DNA of 64,000 nt from Arachidicoccus rhizosphaerae (GCF_900107765.1 NZ_FNQY01000006.1:158639-222638), one strand, 5' to 3'; positions 28,380 to 36,837 are shown, numbered from the stretch's first letter. Notes: generated from the letters alone by a model not told the origin. A program made the numbers and translations.

Positions 28380-28772
28380 TTACTCTTCCTTTAACCTCGG
28401 ATCGGTATAGGTGATGGCGCTTTTGCCATGAGGCACCGGCTTTCCGGAAGCGTCCACCGTAACAAATACAATTTTATCAATGGTGAGAATTATGGAATGA
28501 TCGATTTTATTTCTGACCTGACAGGCCAAGGTCAGAGAAGTAGTCCCGAACTTGGTGGCTTTAATGCCCAGTTCTATGATGTCTCCCTGTCTGGGAGAGC
28601 TGACAAAGTCGATCTCAGACATGAATTTGGTAACGCAGTTGCCGGTACCCAGCTGGATAATGGCATAAATTGCGGCCTCTTCATCGATCCATTTTAAGAG
28701 CGTACCGCCAAAAAGGGTGTTATTGGAGTTTAAATCACCTGGTTTGATTAGTTTTCTGGTATAAAAGTTCAT
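28380..28772 (-). CDS. acyl-CoA thioesterase, hotdog fold (YciA-like)
   Basis: A 130-residue single hotdog domain. The motif NTLFGGTLLKWIDEEAAIYA (about 19-38) places the N...GG..(M/L)..(I/M)DE.A signature of YciA/BFIT-type thioesterases, with the Asp near residue 30. FMSEIDFVSSPRQGDIIELG follows, then VFVTVDASGKPVPHG at the end. It hydrolyses acyl-CoAs in the cytoplasm, with unknown chain preference. The gene is convergent with the acyl-CoA-dehydrogenase-like gene and divergent from the ribosomal operon. Confidence 0.87.
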   Translation of the reverse strand: MNFYTRKLIKPGDLNSNNTLFGGTLLKWIDEEAAIYAIIQLGTGNCVTKFMSEIDFVSSPRQGDIIELGIKATKFGTTSLTLACQVRNKIDHSIILTIDKIVFVTVDASGKPVPHGKSAITYTDPRLKEE

Positions 28773-28943
28773 CTTAAAGGCTTCAATAATGATGGTTGAT
28801 TGATTTTCGGGGCAAAATTACAATATTCCTGAGGCAAAATCTTTACTTTTGTTATCTCATTTACAGCTAAAATTGCCCAAAACGGCTTTTTTTAGCCCGA
28901 TAAACGCTTGAAACTCTTTATTTTAAAGGTTTTTTAGCCAGTT

Positions 28944-28977
28944 TTTGCATAATATCCCAAATTTTATTTTACCTTTG
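28944..28977 (+). promoter_or_regulatory. promoter of the rplKAJL operon
   Basis: TTTG (28944-28947), 22 bases, then TACCTTTG (28970-28977) matches the Bacteroidota -33/-7 promoter. It lies about 85 bases before rplK and leaves room for a leader. Confidence 0.7.
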
Positions 28978-29062
28978 CAGCCCCAAATAGTTCTTTTTTG
29001 AGAATGGCATATTGGGAGTCTGAGCATTTTGCGAGGACGTTATCACCAAAAAAAGTATTACA

Positions 29063-29506
29063 ATGGCAAAAGAAATCTCTGGTTTCGTAAAGTTGCAGGT
29101 AAAAGGCGGACAAGCCAATCCTGCTCCTCCAGTAGGACCTGCTCTGGGTTCTAAAGGGGTGAACATTATGGAGTTCTGTAAGCAGTTCAATGCTAGAACT
29201 CAGGACAAACCCGGTAAAGTGCTTCCGGTTTTAATCACTGTTTATTCTGACAAGTCTTTTGATTTTGTCATCAAAACAGCTCCAGCTTCTATCCAGTTAT
29301 TGGAAGCGGCCAAAATCAAAAAGGGTTCTAAGGAAAGCAATCGTAACAAAGTTGGAAAAGTGACATGGGCACAAGTTGAGGCCATCGCACAGGACAAGAT
29401 GCCTGACCTGAACTGTTTCACCATTGAAAGCGCCATGAAAATGGTTGCCGGCACTGCACGTAGCATGGGTCTTACTATTGAAGGTTCCGCTCCGTGGGAA
29501 AATTAA
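29063..29506 (+). CDS. rplK: 50S ribosomal protein L11
   Basis: A 147-residue L11: an N-terminal domain ([37 protein letters not shown]) with the proline-rich thiostrepton-site helix region, and a C-terminal rRNA-binding domain ending [16 protein letters not shown]. It builds the GTPase-associated centre of the large subunit. It heads the operon rplK-rplA-rplJ-rplL. The secE-nusG genes that usually precede it in bacteria are absent here. Confidence 0.97.
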   Translation: MAKEISGFVKLQVKGGQANPAPPVGPALGSKGVNIMEFCKQFNARTQDKPGKVLPVLITVYSDKSFDFVIKTAPASIQLLEAAKIKKGSKESNRNKVGKVTWAQVEAIAQDKMPDLNCFTIESAMKMVAGTARSMGLTIEGSAPWEN

Positions 29507-29531
29507 TTCTTATCCTTAAAACTCATTTGTA

Positions 29532-30227
29532 ATGGCAAAAATTACTAAAAAAAGAAAAGTAGCGGAAGCGAAAGTCGATAGCAATAAGTTCTATTCACTG
29601 GCAGAAGCTTCTGCATTGGTTAAAGAAACCAATACAACAAAATTTGATAGTTCTGTGGATCTGCACATCCGTCTGGGTGTTGATCCTAAGAAAGCAGATC
29701 AGCAGGTTCGCGGTACGGTAACTCTTCCGCACGGAACTGGTAAAACAAAACGCGTGCTGGTTCTTTGTACACCGGATAAAGAAGCTGCTGCTACTGAAGC
29801 AGGTGCTGACTTTGTTGGTCTGGACGAATTTATCCAAAAAATTGATGGCGGTTGGACTGACGTTGATGTAATCATCGCTACTCCATCCGTAATGCCTAAA
29901 ATCGGTCGTTTAGGTAAGATCTTAGGTCCTCGTAACCTGATGCCTAACCCTAAAACCGGTACCGTAACCAATGATGTTGCAGCCGCTGTAAACGACGTTA
30001 AAGGTGGTAAAATTGCCTTTAAAGTAGATAAAGCCGGTATTGTACACGCTTCCATTGGTCGTATTTCTTTCACTGCAGAAAAGATCGCTCAGAATGGTCA
30101 GGAACTGATCAATGCCCTGATTAAACTGAAACCCACTGCAGCAAAAGGTGTATACGTTAAAGGTGTCAGCCTGGCTGCCACTATGGGACCTGGCATCGCA
30201 GTAGATACTAAATCTGTTCAAAACTAA
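29532..30227 (+). CDS. rplA: 50S ribosomal protein L1
   Basis: A 231-residue L1 of normal length, with [14 protein letters not shown] at the start and the conserved [26 protein letters not shown] block at about 124-149. It binds the L1 stalk of 23S rRNA, and in many bacteria also its own mRNA as a translational repressor. It follows rplK by 25 bases. No obvious L1-stalk mimic was identified by eye in the short leader. Confidence 0.97.
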   Translation: MAKITKKRKVAEAKVDSNKFYSLAEASALVKETNTTKFDSSVDLHIRLGVDPKKADQQVRGTVTLPHGTGKTKRVLVLCTPDKEAAATEAGADFVGLDEFIQKIDGGWTDVDVIIATPSVMPKIGRLGKILGPRNLMPNPKTGTVTNDVAAAVNDVKGGKIAFKVDKAGIVHASIGRISFTAEKIAQNGQELINALIKLKPTAAKGVYVKGVSLAATMGPGIAVDTKSVQN

Positions 30228-30271
30228 TTCTGTAAGCAAGATTAGTTTACAAACATCAAAAATTTTTGAAA

Positions 30272-30847
30272 ATGACCAAAGATCAAAAAAATGAAGTAAT
30301 TGAACTTTTAAAAGAAAAGTTCAGTCAATATAATAACTTCTACGTAACCAATACGGAATCTTTAACCGTAGAACAAATCGGTACTTTACGCCGGGCTTGT
30401 TTCAACAAAAATGTTGAAATGAAAGTGGCTAAAAACACACTGATTAAAAAAGCACTGGAAGCTATTGACGCAGAAAAATATGCGGGTGTTTACGAATCTC
30501 TGAATAACGTAACCGCGCTGATGTTCTCTGAGAACCCTAAAGAACCGGCCGTTATTATCAGCAGCTTCCGTAAAGAAGGCAAAAAAGAAAAACCTGAATT
30601 AAAAGCAGCTTTCATCAACGGTGAAATCTACAGCGGTGATAAGAACCTGGATACATTAACCAAGATCAAGACTCGCGAAGAACTTATCGGAGATGTTATT
30701 GCTTTACTGCAGGCTCCTATCCAGCGTGTTGTTGCAGCTTTACAGAATCAGGAAAACAAAGCAGATGCGCCTGCTGAAGCTGAAGCAGCTGCTCCGGCCG
30801 CAGAAGCCACTGCTCCTGAAGCACCTGAAGCTCCCGCAGCAGAATAA
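30272..30847 (+). CDS. rplJ: 50S ribosomal protein L10
   Basis: An L10 of about 191 residues. ATG 30272 (MTKDQKNEVIELLKEKFSQY) is preferred over a TTG two codons earlier. The conserved LRRACFNKNVEMKVAKNTLIKKAL block anchors it to 23S rRNA, and the C-terminal helices bind L7/L12 dimers. The last roughly 28 residues form an unusual Ala/Glu/Pro-rich acidic tail (ADAPAEAEAAAPAAEATAPE...). A 12-bp hairpin lies between this gene and rplL. Confidence 0.96.
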   Translation: MTKDQKNEVIELLKEKFSQYNNFYVTNTESLTVEQIGTLRRACFNKNVEMKVAKNTLIKKALEAIDAEKYAGVYESLNNVTALMFSENPKEPAVIISSFRKEGKKEKPELKAAFINGEIYSGDKNLDTLTKIKTREELIGDVIALLQAPIQRVVAALQNQENKADAPAEAEAAAPAAEATAPEAPEAPAAE

Positions 30848-30857
30848 TGTACATTCC

Positions 30858-30887
30858 CTGAAAGTGGTTGTACCTAACCACTTTCAG
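30858..30887 (+). terminator. attenuator-like hairpin in the rplJ-rplL spacer
   Basis: The perfect 12-bp stem CTGAAAGTGGTT/AACCACTTTCAG (30858-30869 with 30876-30887) with a six-base loop is followed within a few bases by CTTTTT. A second small stem AGCCC/GGGCT follows at about 30903-30916. The spacer may tune the L10 to L7/L12 ratio. Confidence 0.6.
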
Positions 30888-30993
30888 TAAACTTTTTGAT
30901 GAGCCCCTGCGGGCTGATCATATTTAATAATTTTTTTAAAACCCTCCGCTGGAGCGCTTAAAGGCAATGAAAGCGGAAAAAATTGAAAACAAA

Positions 30994-31365
30994 ATGGCAG
31001 AAGTAAAAGCATTAGCCGAGCAATTAGTAGGCTTAACAGTGAAAGAAGTTCAGGAATTAGCAGATTTCCTGAAATCTGAGTATGGTATCGAACCGGCTGC
31101 TGCAGCAGTAGTTGTTTCTGGTGGTGGTGCAGGTGAAGCTGCAGCTGAAGAAAAAACTGCTTTCGACGTAGTTCTGGTTAGCGGTGGTGCTAGCAAATTA
31201 GGTGTAGTTAAAGTGGTTAAAGAAATCACTGGCTTAGGTCTGAAAGAAGCTAAAGAAATCGTTGATGGCGCTCCTAAAGCAGTCAAAGAAGGTGTTTCTA
31301 AAGCAGAAGCAGATGATATCGCAGCTAAACTGAAAGAAGCTGGCGCTGAAGTAGAAGTAAAATAA
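30994..31365 (+). CDS. rplL: 50S ribosomal protein L7/L12
   Basis: L7/L12 of 123 residues if started at ATG 30994 ([20 protein letters not shown]), which matches the usual N-terminus. An in-frame ATG nine codons earlier would add MKAEKIENK and is less likely. The helical dimerisation domain, Ala/Gly hinge ([19 protein letters not shown]) and C-terminal factor-binding domain ([48 protein letters not shown]) are complete. Instead of rpoB-rpoC, a terminator and cutC follow. Confidence 0.97.
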   Translation: MAEVKALAEQLVGLTVKEVQELADFLKSEYGIEPAAAAVVVSGGGAGEAAAEEKTAFDVVLVSGGASKLGVVKVVKEITGLGLKEAKEIVDGAPKAVKEGVSKAEADDIAAKLKEAGAEVEVK

Positions 31366-31399
31366 TTCAGTTCTCACTTAAGAGTTCCAAGAATATTCG

Positions 31400-31440
31400 A
31401 TAAAACCCGTTGCATTTATTTGTAACGGGTTTTATAGTTT
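31400..31440 (+). terminator. terminator of the rplKAJL operon
   Basis: The perfect 12-bp stem ATAAAACCCGTT/AACGGGTTTTAT (31400-31411 with 31424-31435) lies 35 bases after rplL and is followed by AGTTTT. Confidence 0.85.
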
Positions 31441-31519
31441 TAGCAAGACCCCTCTATATTTTAATTTTGTAATTTGCTGCCTGTTAACCCAGATATTTAT
31501 TTAAAACCCTGTTTGACTT

Positions 31520-32233
31520 ATGTTATTAGAAGTGGCTGTTTTTAATATTCAGTCTGCGCTGCTGGCAGAAAAAGCCGGTGCTGACCGGCTGGAGCTTTGT
31601 GAAAACCCTAAGGAGGGCGGAACGACTCCTTCTTATGGTACGTTAAAGACAGTGATAGAAAAAGTAGGGATACCGGCATTCCCGATAATAAGACCCAGAG
31701 GCGGGGATTTTCTCTATGATGAACCAAGCTATGAGGTCATCAAAAAGGATGTACTGCTTTGTAAAGAACTGGGTTTTAAAGGTGCGGTAACAGGGCTGCT
31801 GAACAGGGACGGCACCGTCGATATGGAGCGGACCAGTCGGCTGGTAGAGTTGAGCTATCCCCTGGAAATTACTTTTCACCGGGCTTTTGACCGGGCCAAA
31901 GACCCCTTGACTGTCATGCAGGACTTAATTAAATGCGGCTGTACCAGGATTCTGACCAGCGGCCAGCATCCAAGCGTGGTGGAGGGTATTGATTTGATCA
32001 AAAAGTTGATCAAAGCGGCCGGTGATCAGATTATTATTTTACCTGGCAGCGGAGTCAGAAGTGCTACCATAGGCATGCTGAAAGATGCAGGTGCCAGGGA
32101 ATTTCATTCCAGTGCCCGAAGGACCGCCCTTTCTAAGATGGAATTTACCGTGCCTTCCATGCAGGAGACTTTAAACAGCCTGATCGTTGACGAGCAGGAG
32201 ATCCGGGCCATGAAGCAGTTGATATCTGAATAA
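31520..32233 (+). CDS. cutC: CutC family protein
   Basis: A 237-residue TIM-barrel protein of the CutC family. Conserved blocks are LEVAVFNIQSALLAEKAGADRLELCENPKEGGTTPSYG, PIIRPRGGDFLYD, GFKGAVTGLLNRDGTVD, TFHRAFDRAKDP, RILTSGQ and ILPGSGVR. The family was named for copper homeostasis, but direct evidence for copper binding in bacteria is weak. It is cytoplasmic and starts about 85 bases after the ribosomal operon terminator. The HEAT-like gene follows after 68 bases. Confidence 0.92.
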   Translation: MLLEVAVFNIQSALLAEKAGADRLELCENPKEGGTTPSYGTLKTVIEKVGIPAFPIIRPRGGDFLYDEPSYEVIKKDVLLCKELGFKGAVTGLLNRDGTVDMERTSRLVELSYPLEITFHRAFDRAKDPLTVMQDLIKCGCTRILTSGQHPSVVEGIDLIKKLIKAAGDQIIILPGSGVRSATIGMLKDAGAREFHSSARRTALSKMEFTVPSMQETLNSLIVDEQEIRAMKQLISE

Positions 32234-32301
32234 ACAGGTATCTTTGGTAAAAGCCGTTAATCCGGCCGGGGTTTTTCGCTCGCTATTAAAAATGATCTGC
32301 C

Positions 32302-32844
32302 ATGCAAATAGCAAAAACATTACTGGCGCCTGTGCATTTACAAAAGCCGGAGATGGAACAACTGGCCAGGCAGGTGTCGGCAGAAGCGGATGCTTTTGCA
32401 TCCTTATTGGCATTAATGGGATCGGAAGAGCCAGAGCTGGCTGCAAGAGCGGCCTGGTGTTTCAGCCATGCGGCAAAGTTAAGACCGGACTGGACCCGGG
32501 AGCACCAGAAAGCCGTTGTAGACATACTGGAAAAGCCTGCACTCCCCAAGGGCGTGCTTCGCAATACCTTAAGAATACTGCGAGATACGCAGCTGCATCC
32601 GGACAGATTCGACAAACTGGCCTACCACTGTTTTAATTTTGTGGAAGACCCTGCGCAGCCCGTTGCCATAAGAGCCTTTGCCCTGCATATTTTAGGTCAG
32701 ATCGGTTGTCATATTGCTGATATAAGACCGGAAGTCAAAGCGATCATTGAATATCACTTTGCCGGCGGCGCCCCGGGACTCAAGTCCTCGGCAAAAGCAG
32801 TATTAAGGTTATGGCGCAAAATGGAAGCTCAAAGCGGCCGCTAA
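32302..32844 (+). CDS. HEAT-repeat-like protein of unknown function
   Basis: A 180-residue soluble, all-helical protein. Helical repeats of HEAT type can be traced by eye: ELAARAAWCFSHAAKLRPDWTREHQKAVVDIL, GVLRNTLRILRDT, and AIRAFALHILGQIGCHIADIRPEVKAIIEY. It probably acts as a scaffold or binding protein. No catalytic motif is seen. It follows cutC on the same strand and is convergent with the EEP lipoprotein gene. The family appears to be conserved in Bacteroidota, but I do not recognise an assigned function. Confidence 0.65.
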   Translation: MQIAKTLLAPVHLQKPEMEQLARQVSAEADAFASLLALMGSEEPELAARAAWCFSHAAKLRPDWTREHQKAVVDILEKPALPKGVLRNTLRILRDTQLHPDRFDKLAYHCFNFVEDPAQPVAIRAFALHILGQIGCHIADIRPEVKAIIEYHFAGGAPGLKSSAKAVLRLWRKMEAQSGR

Positions 32845-32880
32845 GGAGCTCTCTGCTTAAATTTAATTGAAAGGCAACGG

Positions 32881-34278
32881 CTATTTAACCGTAAAGGCAA
32901 TGACCTGCCTGCCGTGGTCAGAAAAGATGACCAGGGTATAGTCTCCCGCATACAGACTCGGCGTTTTTAACTTAAAGGTATCTCCTTTAAGAATATACTT
33001 TCTATGCACACTCAGCACCTTATGCTGCCTTTTATTATAAAGGATAAACTGAATATTATTTGATTTCTGGGAGGCGGTAACTAAGATACTGCCGGTTTTA
33101 ACGGCTGCGGCAAAAATCCTGAGCTGTAGGTTTTGCGGCGGGGCCGTCTCCTTGGTTTCAGGTGCAGGGGGAAGATCCGTGGGGGCCATTTCTTTAGCCG
33201 TATGACTGTCTGTCCCTGGCTGCTTACCGGCCATGTTCTGTCCGCTAAATATAAACTCACTTGAGACCGGGTAATGATCAGAGGTATGACCTTTTTTAAA
33301 ATCCGGGACGACACGGATGATGTCTGTTCTGATACGGGCAGAGCCGGATTTATAAAACGGATAAAGGGCGCCGGAGATAATCTGCTGGTCGATGACCCCA
33401 GAATAATCCAGGGTGGAACGCTGTTGCGACAGCGGTAAAGTGAGCGCCTGATAGGCGGGATCTTTCACAAAACAGTCATAGGGTGAAGGCTTGCCTGCCG
33501 TAATGGAGCCGTCTAAATGATCATTAAAATCTCCCAGCAACATAAAAGACTGACCGGCTTTATCCTGATCCAGCGCAGCCTTTAAGCCGGTGGCTGCATT
33601 TAACCTTCTTTCATAACTGGATAGGTCTGCTCCTGATTTAGCGTGGATGATTAAAAAGGACAGCTTTTGCACTGTCTGGGCGGTATGCACAGTGGCATCC
33701 AGCTCAAACGGATATCTGCCGGAAGCAAAATAATAACCAATCCTGGCATTGTTTCTTAAATATCCGCTGGTCTGTACATTTTTAAATACCTGGTTATTAT
33801 AGATAAAAGCCAGTTTCTGGCTGTTGGCATAACCTGGGTCCGTTTTGCTGCGAGCGCCGGCTGCATAATCTGATAGTGCGTAACTGTACTCACCTCCCAG
33901 CCCTGCTGTCAGGCTTTTCAGGGACTGAGGGTCCACAATCTCACATAGGCAATACATATCTGCTTTAAGATATTGCAGGATTTTAATGGCATTTGCCAAT
34001 TGCAGGGCTTTATCCTTAGGTCCGTTAGAAGCAGATCCCAGCCATTCTATATTCCAGTTAACGACCTTAATGGTACTGGAGCCATTGTTGTTTGATGCTT
34101 GGGGCACCTCCGTTTGGACAGCGCTTTGGCCGGTAGCTTGATTTTCTCCGTTAGCTTTAGGCTGATTACACCCCATAAACAGCACCAGAATCAAAACATA
34201 CAGGAGGCTGTTTTTGGGCGGGTTAGAAAAGGCCGCCTTTGTAAAATGGTCAGGCATGACTGAGGGGGTAGGATTCAT
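32881..34278 (-). CDS. endonuclease/exonuclease/phosphatase family lipoprotein
   Basis: A 465-residue protein beginning with a lipoprotein signal (LLYVLILVLFMGC, Cys37). An internal ATG at 34257 is an alternative start. An EEP (DNase I-like) domain spans about residues 70-345, with VVNWNIEWLGS (catalytic Asn), CLCEIVD (metal Glu), LIIHAKSG, LLGDFNDHLDG and the C-terminal TSDHYPV. All key residues are in place. A Pro/Thr-rich linker leads to an 80-residue tail (386-465) that resembles a type IX secretion sorting domain, but with FAAAV in place of the usual YPNPV. Substrate is unknown; surface or periplasmic nuclease or phosphatase activity is likely. Confidence 0.82.
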   Translation of the reverse strand: MNPTPSVMPDHFTKAAFSNPPKNSLLYVLILVLFMGCNQPKANGENQATGQSAVQTEVPQASNNNGSSTIKVVNWNIEWLGSASNGPKDKALQLANAIKILQYLKADMYCLCEIVDPQSLKSLTAGLGGEYSYALSDYAAGARSKTDPGYANSQKLAFIYNNQVFKNVQTSGYLRNNARIGYYFASGRYPFELDATVHTAQTVQKLSFLIIHAKSGADLSSYERRLNAATGLKAALDQDKAGQSFMLLGDFNDHLDGSITAGKPSPYDCFVKDPAYQALTLPLSQQRSTLDYSGVIDQQIISGALYPFYKSGSARIRTDIIRVVPDFKKGHTSDHYPVSSEFIFSGQNMAGKQPGTDSHTAKEMAPTDLPPAPETKETAPPQNLQLRIFAAAVKTGSILVTASQKSNNIQFILYNKRQHKVLSVHRKYILKGDTFKLKTPSLYAGDYTLVIFSDHGRQVIAFTVK

Positions 34279-34340
34279 CGTGGTATATAGGGCGCATTTT
34301 TCTGTTTTTTAAGCAGGCCAGACGCCCGTGTTATGGCTTT

Positions 34341-34378
34341 AAAAAAAGGGACGTTCCGTAACCGGACGTCCCTTTTTT
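34341..34378 (-). terminator. intrinsic terminator of the four-TM protein gene
   Basis: The stem AAAAAAGGGACGT/ACGTCCCTTTTTT (34342-34354 with 34366-34378) has A and T runs on both sides and works best for the minus-strand gene ending at 34434. Confidence 0.8.
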
Positions 34379-34433
34379 AGTATTTTATGATTGTGACGGT
34401 CATTGTCACAGACGCTTCTTTGTTGATGGGTAA

Positions 34434-34910
34434 TTAGAGCATCATATCTTCTACCTTCTTGCTTTTAAAGCAGATAGGGTAAGCGATACAACCGGCAATA
34501 CCAATGATGGCCAGAATCGGAATAACCAGCTCTTTAAACTGATGCTGCGTAGTCGGATTGGTACCATAATCACCGCCTGCAACGACAAAGATTAACCACA
34601 GTGTAGCCACTGCAAATAAAATGATGGTTATCAGAGAACCGGCTTTGCCTAAATAGTGATTGAAAGTAGCCCAGAGGATACCAAAAGTAACCAGTGGCAG
34701 GATGGAACCAAAACTGATGGTCTGTACGTTCACGATATAGGAAGACATACCCAGTGCAGTTACGTTCACATAGATAGACCAGTAAGCAATATTTAAGATA
34801 GCAGTTACGAAACCTAAGAATACACCGATATAAATTGCACGTGTAACGGGTGTATGATAGCTTTGAAAATCATATACTACCCTGTTCTCTGAAAGATTTT
34901 GATTGTCCAT
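34434..34910 (-). CDS. four-TM membrane protein of unknown function
   Basis: A 158-residue protein with a hydrophilic N-terminus (MDNQNLSENRVVYDFQSYHT) and four hydrophobic stretches at about 24-46, 62-84, 90-112 and 130-148, ending in a Lys-rich tail. I do not recognise the family, and no conserved polar motif suggests transport. It has its own promoter (TTTG-N18-TAACTTTG on the minus strand) and terminator, so it is monocistronic. The clean promoter and terminator suggest a real, expressed gene. Confidence 0.7.
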   Translation of the reverse strand: MDNQNLSENRVVYDFQSYHTPVTRAIYIGVFLGFVTAILNIAYWSIYVNVTALGMSSYIVNVQTISFGSILPLVTFGILWATFNHYLGKAGSLITIILFAVATLWLIFVVAGGDYGTNPTTQHQFKELVIPILAIIGIAGCIAYPICFKSKKVEDMML

Positions 34911-34948
34911 GCAGGAATACTTTTGAATAAATTTTAATTATCAGGTTA

Positions 34949-34978
34949 CAAAGTTATGACAATTGGGTCGCATCCAAA
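34949..34978 (-). promoter_or_regulatory. promoter of the four-TM protein gene
   Basis: On the minus strand TTTG (complement 34975-34978), 18 bases, then TAACTTTG (complement 34949-34956) fits the Bacteroidota promoter, 39 bases before the ATG. Confidence 0.55.
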
Positions 34979-35087
34979 AAACTTTTTTCTAGTTGAAAGC
35001 ACAGGGATACCTCGATATCCTTCTCCTTGCTTATTGTTGAATCAAATAAATTGAGCTTCAGTTTCAATACTTTTTCATCATTCCAGA

Positions 35088-35396
35088 TTAGAGGGTAACA
35101 TTTTCAGCACTTTTTATGATATGCGGACCGATAAACTTATTGAGGGATTGTGGGGTTACTATTTCCACCTTTCTTTTAAACAAATCTTCTAGAAAGAAAG
35201 ACAGATCCATGAAATTGTCAAAAGTTTTCTCTGCTGGGTTAAAATCAATTAGCAGATCTATATCACTTTGATTGTTAGCTGTATCCCTTGAAAATGAACC
35301 AAATAGCCTCAGGCGCTCTACACCATAGCCCTTAATTTTTATTGCATTTGCTTTAAGAAGGGCAATAATATCTTGTTTATTGCGAATGTTGCTCAT
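35088..35396 (-). CDS. minimal nucleotidyltransferase (MNT-type), orphan
   Basis: A 102-residue nucleotidyltransferase of the DNA polymerase beta fold. The active-site motif GSFSRDTANNQSDIDLLIDF places G33-S34 and the two metal Asp residues D46 and D48 as expected, so it looks catalytically intact. Such proteins usually act as antitoxins of HEPN (DUF86) toxins and are encoded beside them. Here neither flank contains a HEPN gene: the upstream neighbour is queA and the downstream one the four-TM gene. It may be an orphan antitoxin remnant or have an independent partner elsewhere. Confidence 0.82.
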   Translation of the reverse strand: MSNIRNKQDIIALLKANAIKIKGYGVERLRLFGSFSRDTANNQSDIDLLIDFNPAEKTFDNFMDLSFFLEDLFKRKVEIVTPQSLNKFIGPHIIKSAENVTL

Positions 35397-35490
35397 TATC
35401 TAACGAAGCCACTCAATTTTTTTTTTCAAATTTTGGCTGCCAGCGCCAGCTGATTAATTATTTTGATTGATTTTCCAGACTATCTCCACC

Positions 35491-36780
35491 TCAGGGCTTT
35501 ACCTGCCAGAGCAGGCTGCCATCCCCATAACTTAAAAACCTGAAATCATGCCCCAGGGCATATTCATAAATGCTTTTCCAGTGATTCCCTACCACGGCGG
35601 CAATCAGCAGCAGCAGGGTGGAGTGGGGCTGGTGAAAGTTGGTCAGTATGGCGTCTGCCACTCTAAGGTTATAACCGGGGGCAATGATAATCTGGGTATG
35701 CGTAATTAAGGCAGATTTACCGTCATTTTGTAAGGCCTGCCATAGCGCTGCCAGACTGTCCACCAGGGAGATGCCTTGTTCCAGCTGATAGGGCTCCCAT
35801 TGAGAGATAATATATGGATCTTTCTGAGCGGTTAATAACTTGACTCCCATCCAGTACAGGCTTTCCAGTGTCCTGAGAGAGGTGGTGCCCACGGCCAGTA
35901 TTTTTGCTTCGGGTTTAAGTTTTGCCTGCTGTAATAAAGTCTCTATGAAAGTGCAGGGAATTTCCATAAACTCAGCATGCATTTCATGATCTTTCATTTT
36001 GTCCGCCTTGACGGGTTTAAAAGTGCCGGCACCTACATGCAAGGTCACAAAGGCTTCCTTAATACCCTTATCTGCCAGCCTTTTTAATAAATCTTTTGTA
36101 AAATGCAGACCGGCAGTCGGGGCTGCAACCGAGCCGTCCTGTTTGGCATAGACCGTTTGATAGGTTTCCAGGTCCTGGGCTTCTGTAGCCCGGTTCAGAT
36201 AGGGGGGCAGTGGTAATTGTCCGCTTAGATGAAGGATCTCTGCAAAACTGAGCTCAACCGGTGTCCAGTTAAGTTGAATAATAAAGCTATCGCCTTGTTT
36301 TTCAATCTTATTTGCGGTGACGGTAACCGTGTTAGCGGGATGAGGACCGGCTACTTCCAGTGTAAGCGGTCCGGATTTCCATTTTTTAGCGCCCCCAACC
36401 AGGCATTTCCATAATACTTCGCCCCGGCTGAGCATGGCGGTGGTAATATCGGGGTAATTACCAGCAGGCTCCAGACAAAACAGCTCAATGGTGCTGCCTG
36501 TCTGTTTTTTAAACAGCAGCCGGGCTTCCACCACTTTGGTATTATTAAAAACCAGAAGACTCCCCTTTGGTAACTCTTCATCCAGGTCACGGTAGATCCT
36601 TTCTGTAATGTCTTTTTGATTATTCTTGTTGAATATCAATAATTTACTTTGATCTCTGGTCGTCAGTGGATATTTGGCTATCCGGCTGTCGGGCAGTGGA
36701 TAGTCAAAATCTTCAATAGAGAGCTCTTCGGGATGTACCCTGCGTGCTGTATTTCCAGGCTGTTCATTTTTATCTGTCAT
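35491..36780 (-). CDS. queA: S-adenosylmethionine:tRNA ribosyltransferase-isomerase
   Basis: A 429-residue QueA with the start at ATG 36780 (MTDKNEQPGNTARRVHPEELSIEDFDYPLPDSRIAKYPL). It transfers and isomerises the ribosyl group of SAM onto preQ1-tRNA to form epoxyqueuosine. Diagnostic segments are FDYPLPDSRIAKYP, LLVFNNTKVVEARL, YQTVYAKQDGSVAAPTAGLHFT, VTLHVGAGTFKPVK, HEMHAEF and NFHQPHSTLLLL. A longer frame starting at 36807 would begin inside a strong RNA hairpin, so the later start is preferred. It appears to be monocistronic. Confidence 0.94.
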   Translation of the reverse strand: MTDKNEQPGNTARRVHPEELSIEDFDYPLPDSRIAKYPLTTRDQSKLLIFNKNNQKDITERIYRDLDEELPKGSLLVFNNTKVVEARLLFKKQTGSTIELFCLEPAGNYPDITTAMLSRGEVLWKCLVGGAKKWKSGPLTLEVAGPHPANTVTVTANKIEKQGDSFIIQLNWTPVELSFAEILHLSGQLPLPPYLNRATEAQDLETYQTVYAKQDGSVAAPTAGLHFTKDLLKRLADKGIKEAFVTLHVGAGTFKPVKADKMKDHEMHAEFMEIPCTFIETLLQQAKLKPEAKILAVGTTSLRTLESLYWMGVKLLTAQKDPYIISQWEPYQLEQGISLVDSLAALWQALQNDGKSALITHTQIIIAPGYNLRVADAILTNFHQPHSTLLLLIAAVVGNHWKSIYEYALGHDFRFLSYGDGSLLWQVKP

Positions 36781-36795
36781 GAGGCGTTGGGATTT

Positions 36796-36837
36796 GCCAG
36801 GTAGCATGCGTAAAGGCTACCTGGCGCTGCAAAACTA
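36796..36837 (-). promoter_or_regulatory. queA -7 element and 5'-terminal mRNA hairpin
   Basis: TAGTTTTG (complement of 36830-36837) predicts transcription starting near 36823. A perfect 10-bp stem, GCCAGGTAGC/GCTACCTGGC (36796-36805 with 36816-36825), then forms the very 5' end of the mRNA, 15 bases before the queA ATG. It does not look like the known preQ1-I riboswitch by eye. Confidence 0.5.

Noticed and set aside
28773..29062. Possible tRNA-Trp or secE/nusG remnants before rplK
   Set aside because: No cloverleaf or matching frame is visible; only the promoter and leader were found.
34964..35087. Short open stretch behind the MNT gene considered as a HEPN/DUF86 remnant
   Set aside because: The translation shows no HEPN motif (R-x4-6-H) and has no ATG start; it is probably non-coding.
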